A program made the translations under genes and the position numbers. A stretch of 64,000 nucleotides of DNA. It comes from Spongiibacter marinus (GTDB lineage Bacteria; Pseudomonadota; Gammaproteobacteria; Pseudomonadales; Spongiibacteraceae). This document shows, in pieces, positions 51,495 to 61,974 of the stretch. The stretch lies in assembly GCF_016906995.1 (NCBI RefSeq), contig NZ_JAFBBD010000007.1, positions 62,001-126,000 of the forward strand, written 5' to 3'. The number at the start of each line of letters is the position of its first letter. The first letter of the stretch is position 1. The notes under the pieces were generated by a model. It ran no database searches, was not told the origin of the DNA, and worked only from the letters and a program-made list of their open reading frames with translations.

Positions 51495-52310
51495 TTAATG
51501 GCTGGGGCAGTCGCAGCGGTGATACTCGCCGCTCTCCATATTCAGCAGCGTCATGTGCCGTCCCCAGACGCAACCGCTGTCTAAGGCAATGATGTTAGGG
51601 TTGTGGGTGCGGCCTTCCAGCGCGGCCCAGTGGCCGAATAGTTGTATTTCGGTGCGCGCCGGTTGCGGCCATTCAAACCAGGGGCGGTAGGGCGGCGGGA
51701 TGTCCTGCCTCGCGCCTTTGAATGTCAGTTCCAGTTCACCCTGCTCGCTACAAATTCGCATGCGGGTCAGGTAATTGGTAATGCAGCGCAGTCTGTCATG
51801 GCCCTGTAGGTCGTCGTGCCAGAGGGCGGGTGCGTTGCCGTACATGTGGTGGAAAAACCGGGCCGCTTCAGTGGGGTTGCGCAAGGTGCTTTCCAGCTCT
51901 GCCGACAGCGCAAGTGCCTGCTGTGTGCTCCATAGCGGCGGTATCCCGGCATGACTCATGACATAGCGCCCGTCATCGCTGCGCAGCACCAGCGCCTGCT
52001 GTTGTAGCCAGTCCATCAGCGTGGCGAGTTCTGGAGCCTTGAGTAAGGCCTCCAGGCTGGGGTGACGCCCTTTTTGAGTGAAGCCGCGGGCCAGCGCCAG
52101 GCAGTGGAGGTCGTGATTCCCAAGGGTGACCTTTACGCTGTCTTGAATGCGGTACAGATAGCGCAGGGTGTCTAGCGAGTCGGGGCCGCGGTTGACCAGA
52201 TCGCCAACGAGCCAAAGCTCGTCGCGGGCAGGGTTAAAGGCAACTTCATCGAGCAGGCACAGCAGTGGCTGTAGGCAACCCTGCAAGTCTCCAACTGCGT
52301 AGCGCGCCAC
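51495..52310 (-). CDS. apaH: Diadenosine tetraphosphatase
   Basis: 272 residues from the GTG at 52310, giving VARYAVGDLQGCLQPL at the family-typical N-terminus. A longer frame reading into apaG is rejected. The metallophosphatase signature motifs are GDLQGC, GDLVNRGPDS and GNHDLH, plus a C-terminal ALDSGCVWG. It cleaves Ap4A symmetrically to two ADP and also removes Np4 caps from RNA. It follows apaG on the same strand by 7 bases, in the rsmA-apaG-apaH order. Confidence 0.95.
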   Translation of the reverse strand: MARYAVGDLQGCLQPLLCLLDEVAFNPARDELWLVGDLVNRGPDSLDTLRYLYRIQDSVKVTLGNHDLHCLALARGFTQKGRHPSLEALLKAPELATLMDWLQQQALVLRSDDGRYVMSHAGIPPLWSTQQALALSAELESTLRNPTEAARFFHHMYGNAPALWHDDLQGHDRLRCITNYLTRMRICSEQGELELTFKGARQDIPPPYRPWFEWPQPARTEIQLFGHWAALEGRTHNPNIIALDSGCVWGRHMTLLNMESGEYHRCDCPSH

Positions 52311-52317
52311 GGGGGAC

Positions 52318-52695
52318 TTAGTGCAGCGCCGAGCGCTGGGCGAGGGAGAAGATGCCGATGGGGGCAATAAAACGCCGACCAGAGGCGCTGATCATCTCGT
52401 AACTGCCTTCCATCGTGCCGACAGCGGTGTCGATAACCGCGCCCGAGGTGTAGCTGAAGGACTCGCCTGGCTCGATGAGTGGTTGTTTGCCGACCACGCC
52501 CTCGCCCTGCACTTCCTGAACCTGATTGTCGCCATCGGTGATAATCCAGTGGCGGTTGAGCAGGCGCACGGCCTCGTCGCCGGTATTGTTGATGGTAATG
52601 GTATAGGCGAAGGCGTAGCGCGATTCTTCCGGTGCGGATTGGTCGGCGAGAAACTCGCTTTCAACCTGAATGTGTACGGGGTTGCTGTCTGGCAT
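52318..52695 (-). CDS. apaG: ApaG/CorD protein
   Basis: 125 residues, a fibronectin-type beta-sandwich: VHIQVESEFLADQS, YAFAYTITINNTGDEAVRLLNRHWIITDGD, and the GEGVVGKQPLIEPGESFSYTSG signature. The function is unresolved, although it is usually encoded with apaH and rsmA as here. Confidence 0.95.
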   Translation of the reverse strand: MPDSNPVHIQVESEFLADQSAPEESRYAFAYTITINNTGDEAVRLLNRHWIITDGDNQVQEVQGEGVVGKQPLIEPGESFSYTSGAVIDTAVGTMEGSYEMISASGRRFIAPIGIFSLAQRSALH

Positions 52696-52706
52696 GCGGG
52701 TCCTGA

Positions 52707-53495
52707 TTAAACGGGGTTGCGACTAATGTAATTGGCAATGGCGACGAAGTCTGCCAACTGGAGTGTCTCGGGGCGAGCGCCGGGGTTGAGACCCAGCGCT
52801 TGCAGTTGCTCGTCATTGAGGGTGTTCTTGAGGTTGTTGCGCAGCGTCTTGCGGCGCATGGTAAAGGCCTCTCTGAGCACCCGCTGCAAGACGTTAACGT
52901 CGTCTGCCGGGCAGGGCAGGGTTTTGTGTGGGGTGAGCCGAACAATGGAGGACATCACCTTGGGGCGCGGCGAAAACGACTCGGGGGGCACATCAAACAG
53001 GGCCTCTACCTCGCAGTAATACTGCGCCATGATACCGAGCCGTCCGTAGGCCTTGCTACCCGGCTGCGCGGCCAGGCGGTCAACAACCTCTTTTTGCAGC
53101 ATGAAGTGCATGTCGGTAATGCGGTGCTGGGCGCTGAGCAGGTGGAAGATCAGCGGCGTTGAAATATTGTAGGGGAGGTTGCCGACCACCCGTAGCGGTT
53201 CATCGCCAGCCAGCGCGGCAATATCAAACTTGAGTGCGTCGCCTTCGTGCAGGTGGAAATTGTCGCGGGTTGCGAACTTCTCTTCCAGAATCGGGATCAA
53301 ATCCCGGTCCAGCTCAATAACATGCAGTTGGCAGCCGCTGGCGAGCAACTCGGCGGTGATGGCGCCCTGGCCGGGGCCGATCTCCAGTAAGCGCTGATTT
53401 TCTCGCGGTGTAACCGCACGCACGATCCCTTGAATAATACCGCGGTCGTGCAGGAAGTTTTGGCCAAAGCGCTTGCGGGCGCGATGAGTGCTCAT
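52707..53495 (-). CDS. rsmA: 16S rRNA dimethyladenosine transferase
   Basis: 262 residues. N-terminal [14 protein letters not shown]-binding [14 protein letters not shown], and catalytic motif IV in [15 protein letters not shown], with the C-terminal helical domain ([14 protein letters not shown]). It dimethylates A1518 and A1519 of 16S rRNA late in 30S assembly. Its start overlaps the pdxA stop by 4 bp. Confidence 0.97.
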   Translation of the reverse strand: MSTHRARKRFGQNFLHDRGIIQGIVRAVTPRENQRLLEIGPGQGAITAELLASGCQLHVIELDRDLIPILEEKFATRDNFHLHEGDALKFDIAALAGDEPLRVVGNLPYNISTPLIFHLLSAQHRITDMHFMLQKEVVDRLAAQPGSKAYGRLGIMAQYYCEVEALFDVPPESFSPRPKVMSSIVRLTPHKTLPCPADDVNVLQRVLREAFTMRRKTLRNNLKNTLNDEQLQALGLNPGARPETLQLADFVAIANYISRNPV

Positions 53496-54484
53496 AGTGT
53501 GTTGCTCGCTGCGTGGCCGGCCATGTCAATAGCATAGCGCATGGCTGTTGCCATGCTGCCCGGGTCTGCGCGACCGCTGCCGGCAAGGTCCAGTGCCGTG
53601 CCGTGGTCGACAGAGGTACGAATAATGGGCAGGCCCAGGGTGATATTAACGGCTTGGCCGAAACTCTGATATTTCAGTACCGGCAGCCCTTGGTCGTGAT
53701 ACATCGCCAATACCGCATCACACTGTTCCAGGTGGCGCGGTGTGAAGGCCGTGTCGGCGGGAAGCGGGCCAATCAATTGCCAGCCTTTGGCGCGATAGCT
53801 CGCCAATACCGGCTCTATCGTCTCTATTTCTTCCCGTCCCATGTGGCCGCCTTCGCCAGCGTGGGGGTTTAAGCCCAGCACTAATACTCTCGGTTGTTGG
53901 CAGCCGAAGCGTTCGCGCAACTCGCGGTGAAGAATATCCAGGGTGCGCTCCAGTTCACGGGGGGTGACCGCCGCTGGCACGGCGCTCAGCGGCAGATGGG
54001 TTGTCACCAGTGCCACGCGCATTGCAGTGCTGGCCAGCATCATCACCACTTTTTCTACCTGGCAGCGTTCGGCGAGAAACTCTGTGTGGCCGCTGAAGGC
54101 GATGCCGGCGTCGTTAATGACCGATTTTTGCACCGGCCCCGTCATCATGGCCTGACACTCGCCGTGCAAACAGGCATCGGTTGCCGCGCGCAGACAGGCT
54201 AAAACATAGTCGGCGTTGGCAGTATTCAATACCCCCAGTTGCGCCGGTGCCGCTAACGCAACGGGGGCAATGCTGATGTGTCCCGGCTGATGGGGGCGGG
54301 GTGATGCGGTGTCGAAGGGACTGAGCGAGATGGGCAAGCCCAGCGCCGAGGCGCGCTCAGTGAGCAGCGCTGGGTCGGCGTAGGCCACCAACTCTGCTGG
54401 CCACTCTTGCTGAGCAATTTGAATAAGTAGCTCCGGGCCAACCCCTGCAGGCTCGCCCGGCGTGATGGCAATACGCGGCAACAT
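53492..54484 (-). CDS. pdxA: 4-hydroxythreonine-4-phosphate dehydrogenase
   Basis: 330 residues. The start [24 protein letters not shown] and the metal-binding His residues in [30 protein letters not shown] and [17 protein letters not shown] identify PdxA. It oxidises 4-phosphohydroxy-threonine in pyridoxal phosphate synthesis. It overlaps surA by a single base and rsmA by 4. Confidence 0.97.
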   Translation of the reverse strand: MLPRIAITPGEPAGVGPELLIQIAQQEWPAELVAYADPALLTERASALGLPISLSPFDTASPRPHQPGHISIAPVALAAPAQLGVLNTANADYVLACLRAATDACLHGECQAMMTGPVQKSVINDAGIAFSGHTEFLAERCQVEKVVMMLASTAMRVALVTTHLPLSAVPAAVTPRELERTLDILHRELRERFGCQQPRVLVLGLNPHAGEGGHMGREEIETIEPVLASYRAKGWQLIGPLPADTAFTPRHLEQCDAVLAMYHDQGLPVLKYQSFGQAVNITLGLPIIRTSVDHGTALDLAGSGRADPGSMATAMRYAIDMAGHAASNTL

Positions 54485-55749
54485 TAGAGCTTGATATCGA
54501 CGTAAGCTTCAGCGCGGATTTTACGCAGCCAGATATCCAGTTCGTCTTGGTATTTGCGCTCGTGCAAGACATTGCGAGCCATGCGCTTGCGCAGGTCTTG
54601 GCTGACGTTTTGCTGGCGTCTGTCCACCACTTTAATAATGTGCCAGCCAAAGTCACTTTTCACTGGCGCACTGATATCGCCGATGGCGGTGTCTTCCATG
54701 GCTTGCTGAAACTCGGGAACCAATTGCCCCGGTGATGTCCAGCCCAAGTCACCGCCTTCCTGGGCAGAGCCGATGTCTTCGGAGTACTCCTTGGCGAGGT
54801 CGCGGAAGGAGTCGCCATTGAGCACGCGCTGGCGCAGCTCTTTCGCCAGGCTGAGGGTCTGCGCCTCGCTGCGGATCGCCGATGGTTTTAACAAGATGTG
54901 GCTGGCGCGAGTTTGTGCGACGGTCTCGTTAAGGCCACGGCTCTCCAGCAGCTGAATGACGTGGTAGCCGCTGGCACTTTGCAGGGGCTCTGACACGCCG
55001 CCGTCGCTCATATTGGGTGCCACGCTGGCAAACAGCGAGGGCAGGTCGGTCTCACGCCGCCAGCCGAGGTCACTGGCGTTGACACTGCCTTGGGCGAGGC
55101 TGGTGTAGTCAGCGCCCTTGCGCAGTTTGGCCGCTAGTTGCTGGGCCTGTTGACGTGCGCGCTCGCGATCGGCGTCGCTGGCATCAGATGCCACCGGCAC
55201 CAATAAGTGTGCCAGGCGATACTCGGGAGAGGTGCGGGCGCGGCCTTCTTCTGAGTTTAAGTAGTTGGTGACTTCCTGGTCGGTAATTTGAATACGCTGG
55301 TTAACGTTGCCCATCTGCACGCGTTGCAAAAGCATTTCGCGGCGTATTTGCTCGCGCACATCGCGGTACGATGCGCCGCTGTCGAGCAGGGCCTGACGGA
55401 ACTGCTCAAGCGTCATATTGTTTTTGGCGGCCACGCGGCCAACGGCAGCGGTGAGTTGCTCGTCGTCAATGCGCAGACCGACGCGGTCGGCCATTTGTAG
55501 CTGGATATTCTCCAGGATCAGCAGGTCGAGAATTTCACGGCGCAGCTGATCTTCCGGTGGCCCTTGCTGGCCGGAGCGGGCAATGTTTTGCTGGACGCTG
55601 GTAAGCCGCTCATCCACTTCGCTGGCGAGAATAATATCCTCGTCGACAATAGCGACAATGCGGTCCAGCCACTGGGTTTCGGCATGGCTAGCCACGCTAA
55701 ACAGCAGCATGCACAGGGAAGCGAGCAGGGGTGTTTTCAGTTTATTCAT
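54484..55749 (-). CDS. surA: Periplasmic chaperone/peptidyl-prolyl isomerase SurA
   Basis: 421 residues from the ATG at 55749 ([23 protein letters not shown] signal peptide). The longer frame upstream would lie inside lptD and lacks a signal. A SurA N-terminal domain is followed by two parvulin domains, the first near residues 165-270 ([21 protein letters not shown]) and the second near 280-380 ([16 protein letters not shown] and [15 protein letters not shown]). It escorts outer-membrane proteins, including LptD, whose gene lies just upstream and overlaps by 8 bases. Confidence 0.95.
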   Translation of the reverse strand: MNKLKTPLLASLCMLLFSVASHAETQWLDRIVAIVDEDIILASEVDERLTSVQQNIARSGQQGPPEDQLRREILDLLILENIQLQMADRVGLRIDDEQLTAAVGRVAAKNNMTLEQFRQALLDSGASYRDVREQIRREMLLQRVQMGNVNQRIQITDQEVTNYLNSEEGRARTSPEYRLAHLLVPVASDASDADRERARQQAQQLAAKLRKGADYTSLAQGSVNASDLGWRRETDLPSLFASVAPNMSDGGVSEPLQSASGYHVIQLLESRGLNETVAQTRASHILLKPSAIRSEAQTLSLAKELRQRVLNGDSFRDLAKEYSEDIGSAQEGGDLGWTSPGQLVPEFQQAMEDTAIGDISAPVKSDFGWHIIKVVDRRQQNVSQDLRKRMARNVLHERKYQDELDIWLRKIRAEAYVDIKL

Positions 55750-58132
55750 TCGATTGGTAACCAAGGATGCTTTCTTTAAGTACGCTGGTAACGGCCGTGC
55801 CCAGACCACCCAGCCCTTTGAGCTGAAATTCAACTAAGATGGCAGAATTTGTTTCAGTGTCACTGGTATTAGACCTGCTATTGTCATCGGGTTCCAGTGC
55901 CTGCTGATAGACAATGCGCGTCAGCCAGCAGCAGTTTTGATACTCCGCGCCAATCAGGTTCTCGACAGAGCGGTTATCTTCCAAATCGTATTGGGTTTTT
56001 GCAAACAGCTTCCACTGATTGTTCAGTGGCATGGCGATTGAGGCGTCTACCTGCCGTACATCATTTTCCAGGCCGCCAAACTGGTTGCCTTCGCGGCGAA
56101 TGCTGTAGCCGAGGTTGATGACGCTGCCGTCGTCATTGCGTCGATGGTAGCGCAGGTTGCTTTGATTGAGTGTGCCTTGGCGGGCGTCGTAAAGCAGGTC
56201 GGCATTGACGCTATGGCGATTGCTCGGCGACCAGCGCAACTGGCTGGCAATGTCGGAGTTACTGCTTTTGCGTTCGGGGTCGCCGGGTAGCTGAACGCGG
56301 CCTTCTTCAAAATAGTAGAGCTGGCCGAGGCTAAAACTGAGAAATTCTCTGCCGAGATTGTTATCGATAAAGCGGCTGCTCACGCCAATCGCCAATTGAT
56401 CGGCATCACCAAGGCGGTCGCGGCCGGTAAAGCGGGTATCGCGAAACAGTTGCTGGTAGGTAAAGGTTAACGCGGCGCTGTCAAAGTCCGGCTGATCGCT
56501 CTGGTCTTCGTATTCTGCATTGCGGTAGTAAATGCGCGGCTCTAGCGTTTGGGTAAGCGCTTTGTCCGCTAGCTGGAGTTCGCGCTCAAAAAATAAGCCG
56601 GCGTCGACACTCAACTGATTAGAGCTGGCGCTGGGGTTGTCGTTGACGCCGATCTTGTCGGCGTCTTCCAGTTCGTAGGCGACATGGCGGCTTTTCAGCG
56701 CCGGCTCGATAAAGCCCCAGCGCCAACGCATGGGGAGGCTGACCCCAGCCGCACCGTATACGCGCTGGCCGGTAATTTTATTTCCGCCATCGCTCACGGC
56801 ATCTCGGTGGTCAAAGCGCGAATATTCAAATTCCAGCGAGGGCTCTAGCTGGAAGTTTCGCGCCGGTGATTGATAGTTGAGGGTCAGCTGTGGAAGTTTT
56901 TGGTAGGGGTCGTCAACGGCGGCGATGGTTTGGTAGCGCTGCACTTCCAAATGCCCGCTCCAGTTGTCACCGAGATAGCCCAGTTCCGCTTTTTGGTTGA
57001 GGTGGGTGCTGCGCTTAACGGCGAGGTTAGCGAGCCCGAGATCGTCGAAATAGCTGTCGTCACTTACCCGTGTGTAATCGACCTTGCTATACCAGCTCTC
57101 ACCCATAAAGCCCTGCTCGGCAATACCGAGTAGCCAGCGATCATCTTTCTTGGTTTGGTCGTCTGGCAAATAGCTACCATTGATGGACCACTCGGAGTAT
57201 TTATTCAGGTAGCGAAACTCACCCTCTAAGGCTTCGCCGCGGGTCTCGATATAGCGAGGTGCCAGGGTGAGGTCATAATTTGGCGCGAGGTTGAGGTAGT
57301 AGGGGGTCGAGATATCCAGGCTATTGTTGGAGAAGCCCAGCGTCGGAAACAAAAATCCGGTGCTGCGGCGGTCGTCAACAGGAAAGTTTAAATACGGGGT
57401 GTAGAACACCGGTACATCATAGATGCGTACGGTTGCGCCGCGCGCTACCCCCCGGCCGCTGTCGTAGTCCAGCTCAATGCTTTTGGCGTGCAGTGACCAG
57501 GTCTCGTTGTCGGGTGTGCACTGGGTATAGCTGGCCGCTTCCAGTTCAAAGCGGTCGAAGGCGGGACGTGCTATGCGCCCGGCGCTGCCTCGTGCGCCGG
57601 TTTGATAGCTGAGAATTTCTGCTTCGAGCAGTTCGCCCAGGCCCTGGTTGGTATCTAGCTCGGCACTTTGGCCGCGCAGCATAAAGCCGGGCTGTCGCAG
57701 CACTACGCTGTCTCGCAGCATCACGCTGCTGTCGCTGCGTCGGTAGCGGGCATAGCCGGCGTCCAGGCTGAGATTGCCTTTGCGCAGTTGTACGTCGCCG
57801 GACATGGTGGCGCGGTCACCCACCGACTCGATGGTATCGGCAGAGACGACTAATGGCGCCTCAGTGGGGCTTAACTGCGAACCGCTCCAGTCGCGAGCGG
57901 GTTCCACAAAGCGACCGGCGCAGCCCGGCGCCATATTGCAGCGCACCGATTCGGGCAGGTATTCCTGAGGTAGCCAGTTCCAGTGCTGGTAGTAGGCGGG
58001 CAGCTGGGAGATGTCAGCGTCCAGTTGCTCGCTACTGATCGGCCCACAGCGCTGTTCTGCCGTGCCTTGCGCGAGGCTGGCGGCGCCGTAGCTGCTGATC
58101 ATCAGCAGTATGAGAGTGCGGAACACGGGCAT
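55742..58132 (-). CDS. lptD: LPS-assembly protein LptD
   Basis: 796 residues. A signal peptide comes first (LILLMISSYGAASLAQG), then an OstA-type periplasmic beta-jellyroll (LVVSADTIESVGDRATMSGDVQLRKGN) and a long C-terminal beta-barrel. Cys residues near the N-terminus (QRCGPIS, CNMAPGC) and the CC pair in YQNCCWLTRIVYQQ provide the disulfide pattern typical of LptD. With LptE it inserts LPS into the outer leaflet. It is divergent from amgK. Confidence 0.96.
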   Translation of the reverse strand: MPVFRTLILLMISSYGAASLAQGTAEQRCGPISSEQLDADISQLPAYYQHWNWLPQEYLPESVRCNMAPGCAGRFVEPARDWSGSQLSPTEAPLVVSADTIESVGDRATMSGDVQLRKGNLSLDAGYARYRRSDSSVMLRDSVVLRQPGFMLRGQSAELDTNQGLGELLEAEILSYQTGARGSAGRIARPAFDRFELEAASYTQCTPDNETWSLHAKSIELDYDSGRGVARGATVRIYDVPVFYTPYLNFPVDDRRSTGFLFPTLGFSNNSLDISTPYYLNLAPNYDLTLAPRYIETRGEALEGEFRYLNKYSEWSINGSYLPDDQTKKDDRWLLGIAEQGFMGESWYSKVDYTRVSDDSYFDDLGLANLAVKRSTHLNQKAELGYLGDNWSGHLEVQRYQTIAAVDDPYQKLPQLTLNYQSPARNFQLEPSLEFEYSRFDHRDAVSDGGNKITGQRVYGAAGVSLPMRWRWGFIEPALKSRHVAYELEDADKIGVNDNPSASSNQLSVDAGLFFERELQLADKALTQTLEPRIYYRNAEYEDQSDQPDFDSAALTFTYQQLFRDTRFTGRDRLGDADQLAIGVSSRFIDNNLGREFLSFSLGQLYYFEEGRVQLPGDPERKSSNSDIASQLRWSPSNRHSVNADLLYDARQGTLNQSNLRYHRRNDDGSVINLGYSIRREGNQFGGLENDVRQVDASIAMPLNNQWKLFAKTQYDLEDNRSVENLIGAEYQNCCWLTRIVYQQALEPDDNSRSNTSDTETNSAILVEFQLKGLGGLGTAVTSVLKESILGYQSNE

Positions 58133-58248
58133 GCGATACTGGCTTTAATATTTATTGCTGTAGGCCTGAATTGGCGAAGGCGAATAATAAAGCATTCTCT
58201 GCTAGGATGCCCGTTTCACAGCGATATTGACGAAAATTCTCGCCCTTG

Positions 58249-59289
58249 ATGACAGCAGATAAGACACAGATAGCTGACGAGCTGAAACGTTGGAGCCTGC
58301 AGCAGCTAGGCCTACCCCCTGAAGAGCCCGCGACGCTGTCGGTGGTGTCGGGGGATGCGAGCTTCCGCTGTTACTACCGCCTGAGCTTGCCTGGCGACAT
58401 GCATTTTATTGCCGTGCACGCGCCGCCAGAGAAAGAAGACAATCCGGCATTTATCGCGGTTCAGCAACGTATGATGGCTGCCAACTTGCGGGTTCCCGGA
58501 ATGCTGGGCTGGGATTTGGAGCGCGGTTTTCTCTTGCAGGAAGACTTTGGCGACCAGCTATTGTTGCCGTGCCTGGACTCCATAGATGCTGCCGATCGCT
58601 ACTATCGCGAGGCCTTTACCTGCCTGCTAAATATGCAGTTGATGCCACTGGCCGACGGCGATCTGCCGGACTACGATCGCGCGCGCCTTCTGGAAGAGAT
58701 GGCACTGTTTCCCCACTGGTTTGTCGAGCAATTGCTGGGCCACTCACTGAGCGATGCCGAATGGCAGATGCTGGCGCGCTTGTTTGATCGCCTTGCCGCG
58801 CGCGCCGAGGCGCAGCCGCAGGGCTTTGTCCATCGCGACTTTCACAGCCGCAATATTATGCTGTTAAACGATGGCGAGTTAGGGCTGATTGATTTTCAAG
58901 ATGCGGTGCGCGGTCCACTCACCTATGACGTCATGTCCTTGCTGCGCGACTGCTACGTGCACTGGCCGCCGGCTTCTGTAAAAACCTGGTTGCTGGCGTA
59001 CCGCCAACAATTGGTGGCGGCGGGGATCGAGGTGCCTGACGAAGACGCCTTTTTGTGGGACGCCGACTGGATGGGTTTGCAACGCCACATCAAGGTGTTG
59101 GGCATCTTTGCTCGCCTCAAATTACGGGACGGCAAGTCGGCGTACCTGGATGATCTTCCCCTGGTGATGGCTTATACCCTTAGCGTGGCGGAGCAATACG
59201 AGGACTGCCGCGAATTTGTGGCGTGGTTTAGCGACACCCTGTTGCCTCTGGCGCGCCAGCAATCGTGGTTCCGCGAGGTTAGCTTATGA
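58249..59289 (+). CDS. amgK: Anomeric MurNAc/GlcNAc kinase (AmgK-like)
   Basis: 346 residues from the ATG at 58249 (a TTG just upstream is unnecessary). The aminoglycoside-phosphotransferase fold shows FVHRDFHSRNIMLL (catalytic loop, Asp acceptor) and GLIDFQDAVRGPLTYD (metal site). In Pseudomonas AmgK phosphorylates MurNAc at C1, which feeds UDP-MurNAc recycling through MurU. The next gene, overlapping by 4 bp, is murU, which makes the assignment firm. Confidence 0.92.
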   Translation: MTADKTQIADELKRWSLQQLGLPPEEPATLSVVSGDASFRCYYRLSLPGDMHFIAVHAPPEKEDNPAFIAVQQRMMAANLRVPGMLGWDLERGFLLQEDFGDQLLLPCLDSIDAADRYYREAFTCLLNMQLMPLADGDLPDYDRARLLEEMALFPHWFVEQLLGHSLSDAEWQMLARLFDRLAARAEAQPQGFVHRDFHSRNIMLLNDGELGLIDFQDAVRGPLTYDVMSLLRDCYVHWPPASVKTWLLAYRQQLVAAGIEVPDEDAFLWDADWMGLQRHIKVLGIFARLKLRDGKSAYLDDLPLVMAYTLSVAEQYEDCREFVAWFSDTLLPLARQQSWFREVSL

Positions 59290-59951
59290 AGGCAATGATC
59301 CTGGCCGCGGGGCTGGGGGAGCGAATGCGGCCGTTGACGGACCACTGCCCCAAGCCCTTGCTGACCGCCGCCGACAAACCGCTGATCGACTATCACTTAG
59401 AGAAACTGGCCGCCGCCGGCTTTGCCGATGTTGTGGTGAATAGTGCCTGGCTGTCTGAACAACTATGCGACTACCTCGGGCGCGGCGAGCGCTACGGTTT
59501 GCAGATCAGCCACTCAGTGGAAAGTGAGCCGCTGGAGACCGCCGGGGGTATCATTAACGCTTTACCGCTGTTGGGCTCGGAGCCTTTCTTGCTGATCAAT
59601 GGTGACGTGTTCTGTGATGTCGACTTTGGGGATTTTTTGTCATGCCGGCCACAGAGTGCGGAGCTGCTAATGGTCGAGAATCCGCCCCATCATCCCGACG
59701 GCGACTTTTCCCTGAGTGCCGATGGCAAACTGAGTGAATCGGGCTCGCCGCGCTATACCTTTGCGGGAATCAGTGTCTGGCAGCCTGCGTGTTTTGCCGG
59801 GCTCGCGGCGGGTCGACGGCCGCTAAAGCCGATTATGCAAAATCTTATGTCACAGGGCAGCCTGCGAGCTAGGCTGCATAGCGGGCGCTGGTGGGATATT
59901 GGAACGCCGCAACGGCTCGCTGAACTGGATGCCTACCTGCGCTCTGCGTAA
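59286..59951 (+). CDS. murU: N-acetylmuramate-1-phosphate uridylyltransferase
   Basis: 221 residues. The nucleotidyltransferase signature MKAMILAAGLGERMRPLTD...PKPLL at the N-terminus is followed by LLINGDVFCDVDF with the metal-binding Asp and WWDIGTPQRLAELDAYL at the end. It turns MurNAc-1-phosphate into UDP-MurNAc, bypassing de novo synthesis and conferring fosfomycin tolerance in Pseudomonas. It is coupled to amgK. Confidence 0.93.
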   Translation: MKAMILAAGLGERMRPLTDHCPKPLLTAADKPLIDYHLEKLAAAGFADVVVNSAWLSEQLCDYLGRGERYGLQISHSVESEPLETAGGIINALPLLGSEPFLLINGDVFCDVDFGDFLSCRPQSAELLMVENPPHHPDGDFSLSADGKLSESGSPRYTFAGISVWQPACFAGLAAGRRPLKPIMQNLMSQGSLRARLHSGRWWDIGTPQRLAELDAYLRSA

Positions 59952-59990
59952 ACTAGGACACGTTATTTCCCTATAGCTAATGGAATTTTT

Positions 59991-60659
59991 ATGGCCGATT
60001 ACTGGATAGCTCCTTCAATTCTCTCTGCTGATTTTGCCCGCCTGGGCGAAGAGGTCGACACGGTACTCGAGGCTGGCGCAGACGTCGTGCATTTCGATGT
60101 CATGGATAACCACTACGTCCCCAATCTGACTATCGGCCCGATGGTCTGCAAGGCCCTGCGTAATCACGGCATTAAGGCGCCGATTGATGTGCACCTGATG
60201 GTGTCTCCAGTGGATCGCTTGATCGGTGATTTTGCCGAGGCGGGCGCCAGTATTATCACCTTCCATCCGGATGCTTCCACCCACGTTGACCGATCGCTGC
60301 AAATGATTCGCGATGCGGGCTGTAAAGCCGGCTTGGTGTTGAACCCAGCGGTCGGCCCAGACGTATTGAAATACGTCATGGACAAGCTCGACATGGTGTT
60401 GTTGATGTCGGTGAACCCAGGGTTCGGCGGGCAGAAATTTATTCGCTCTACGCTGGATAAAGTCCGCGAAGTGCGGGCGCTGATCGACGCCAGTGGTCGC
60501 GACATTCGCCTTGAGGTAGACGGTGGAATTTCCGCTAAGAATATTGCCGAGATTGCCGCCGCAGGTGCCGATACATTCGTTGCGGGCTCGGCGATCTTTA
60601 ATGCAGACGACTACACCGCAGTGATCGACAATATGCGCAGCGAGCTGGCCAGCGTATGA
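59991..60659 (+). CDS. rpe: Ribulose-phosphate 3-epimerase
   Basis: 222 residues of a TIM barrel. Metal-binding His and Asp residues are in [29 protein letters not shown] and [10 protein letters not shown], with [14 protein letters not shown] and [11 protein letters not shown] further on. It interconverts ribulose-5-phosphate and xylulose-5-phosphate. It overlaps gph by 4 bp, as in other gammaproteobacteria. Confidence 0.97.
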   Translation: MADYWIAPSILSADFARLGEEVDTVLEAGADVVHFDVMDNHYVPNLTIGPMVCKALRNHGIKAPIDVHLMVSPVDRLIGDFAEAGASIITFHPDASTHVDRSLQMIRDAGCKAGLVLNPAVGPDVLKYVMDKLDMVLLMSVNPGFGGQKFIRSTLDKVREVRALIDASGRDIRLEVDGGISAKNIAEIAAAGADTFVAGSAIFNADDYTAVIDNMRSELASV

Positions 60660-61342
60660 AGCTCCAGCAGTTGCTCGGCGAGGCGCCGCTGAAGGCTATT
60701 TTATTCGACCTCGATGGCACCTTGGTGGACTCGGTGCCCGATCTCGCTGCCGCAATGGATGCCTCCTTGATTCACTGTGGCTATCCCGGCGCGGGGGAGG
60801 AGCGGGTGCGAACATGGGTCGGCAACGGCGCTGCCAAACTGGTCGAACGCGCGCTCGATTGGGCGGAGAGTACATCCCAGCGCTCGGGGCCGCCAGTGCC
60901 GCACGGTGTTTTGTTAGATGCATTTTATCTGGCCTACGCCGAGGACAGCAGCTCTCGCAGTCAGCTGTTTCCGGGCGTAATCGCGGCGCTGGAATACTGG
61001 CAGCAAGCCGGTATCAAACTGGCGTGCGTCACGAATAAGCCCGAGCGTTTTACGCACCCAATTCTTGCGGAATTTGGCCTGCAGTCGTTACTGCCAGTGG
61101 TGGTGGGGGGCGATACACTTGCCCAGCGAAAACCCGACCCCGCGCCTTTGCTGCACGCCTGTGAGCGGTTGGGCGTAGCCGCGGGCAATACTGTAATGGT
61201 GGGCGATTCCTCTAACGATATAGACGCTGCCCACGCCGCTGGCATGCCTGCTGCCTGTGTTAGCTACGGCTATAACCACGGCGCCCCGATTGCCGAGGCT
61301 GGAGCCGATCTACTGGTGGATGATTTTGGGTCGCTGCGTTAA
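60656..61342 (+). CDS. gph: Phosphoglycolate phosphatase
   Basis: 228 residues, HAD family. Motif I is [15 protein letters not shown], motif II is in CVTNKPERF, and motif III/IV is [12 protein letters not shown]. The position directly after rpe is the usual one for gph. It removes phosphoglycolate formed by DNA repair. It converges with the DUF488 gene, sharing 4 bases at the stop codons. Confidence 0.95.
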   Translation: MKLQQLLGEAPLKAILFDLDGTLVDSVPDLAAAMDASLIHCGYPGAGEERVRTWVGNGAAKLVERALDWAESTSQRSGPPVPHGVLLDAFYLAYAEDSSSRSQLFPGVIAALEYWQQAGIKLACVTNKPERFTHPILAEFGLQSLLPVVVGGDTLAQRKPDPAPLLHACERLGVAAGNTVMVGDSSNDIDAAHAAGMPAACVSYGYNHGAPIAEAGADLLVDDFGSLR

Positions 61343-61929
61343 TCCTGCGGCTTGATATAGGCATAGCGTCGGCACTGAGCCTGCCACGCCAATGATCGGC
61401 ATTCACACGCTGGAGTGAGCATGTCAGCCTGAATGCCGTTGAGTTCTATCAGCCTGTTTTCCAACTCATCCTCGCTCTCCAGTTCGCCGTCGTGGCCAAT
61501 GTGCAGGGTGTCCACAGTGTGTTGATGGAGAAGGTGATGGCCAATTAACAGGCTGCGATGGCAGCTTGCCGGGTCTTTTTCTGCACACATCAGTGCAATG
61601 CGCATAGGCTTGTTCAGGCCGTTAAATACTCGCTCGATACCGCGCTGGAAAAGCGCCGCTGTTTGCAGGCGGCTGAATTGCACTTGACCGTGCTCGTTGT
61701 AGTGCGCGGGGTCTTTTGAGCGCGGCCCCAGCTCCTCGCCCAAATAGACATAGGCAATGCCTGCCTCTCGCAAACGCTTTGCCAGTGGTTCGCGGTGGTA
61801 GTCATGGAAGGCGCGGCTGTAGGGAACAGAGCGAACATCGGCAATGGCATCAATGCGGTGTTGCTGCAGTTGGCGCAAAAATTCCTCTAGCGGTTTTGTT
61901 GCGTAGCCAATGGAGTAGAGGGCGTGCAT
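61339..61929 (-). CDS. DUF488 family protein
   Basis: 196 residues. MHALYSIGYATKPLEEFLRQL and ADVRSVPYSRAFHDYHREPL give the DUF488 pattern, and CAEKDPASCHRSLLIGHHL contains the conserved Cys and His residues. A role in DNA or nucleotide processing has been suggested for the family without firm evidence. It lies between gph and the PhoX-like gene. Confidence 0.88.
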   Translation of the reverse strand: MHALYSIGYATKPLEEFLRQLQQHRIDAIADVRSVPYSRAFHDYHREPLAKRLREAGIAYVYLGEELGPRSKDPAHYNEHGQVQFSRLQTAALFQRGIERVFNGLNKPMRIALMCAEKDPASCHRSLLIGHHLLHQHTVDTLHIGHDGELESEDELENRLIELNGIQADMLTPACECRSLAWQAQCRRYAYIKPQD

Positions 61930-61974
61930 AGCGTGCTCAAAGCCACCAGTTTACACGCCCACTTGGGCTTGGCT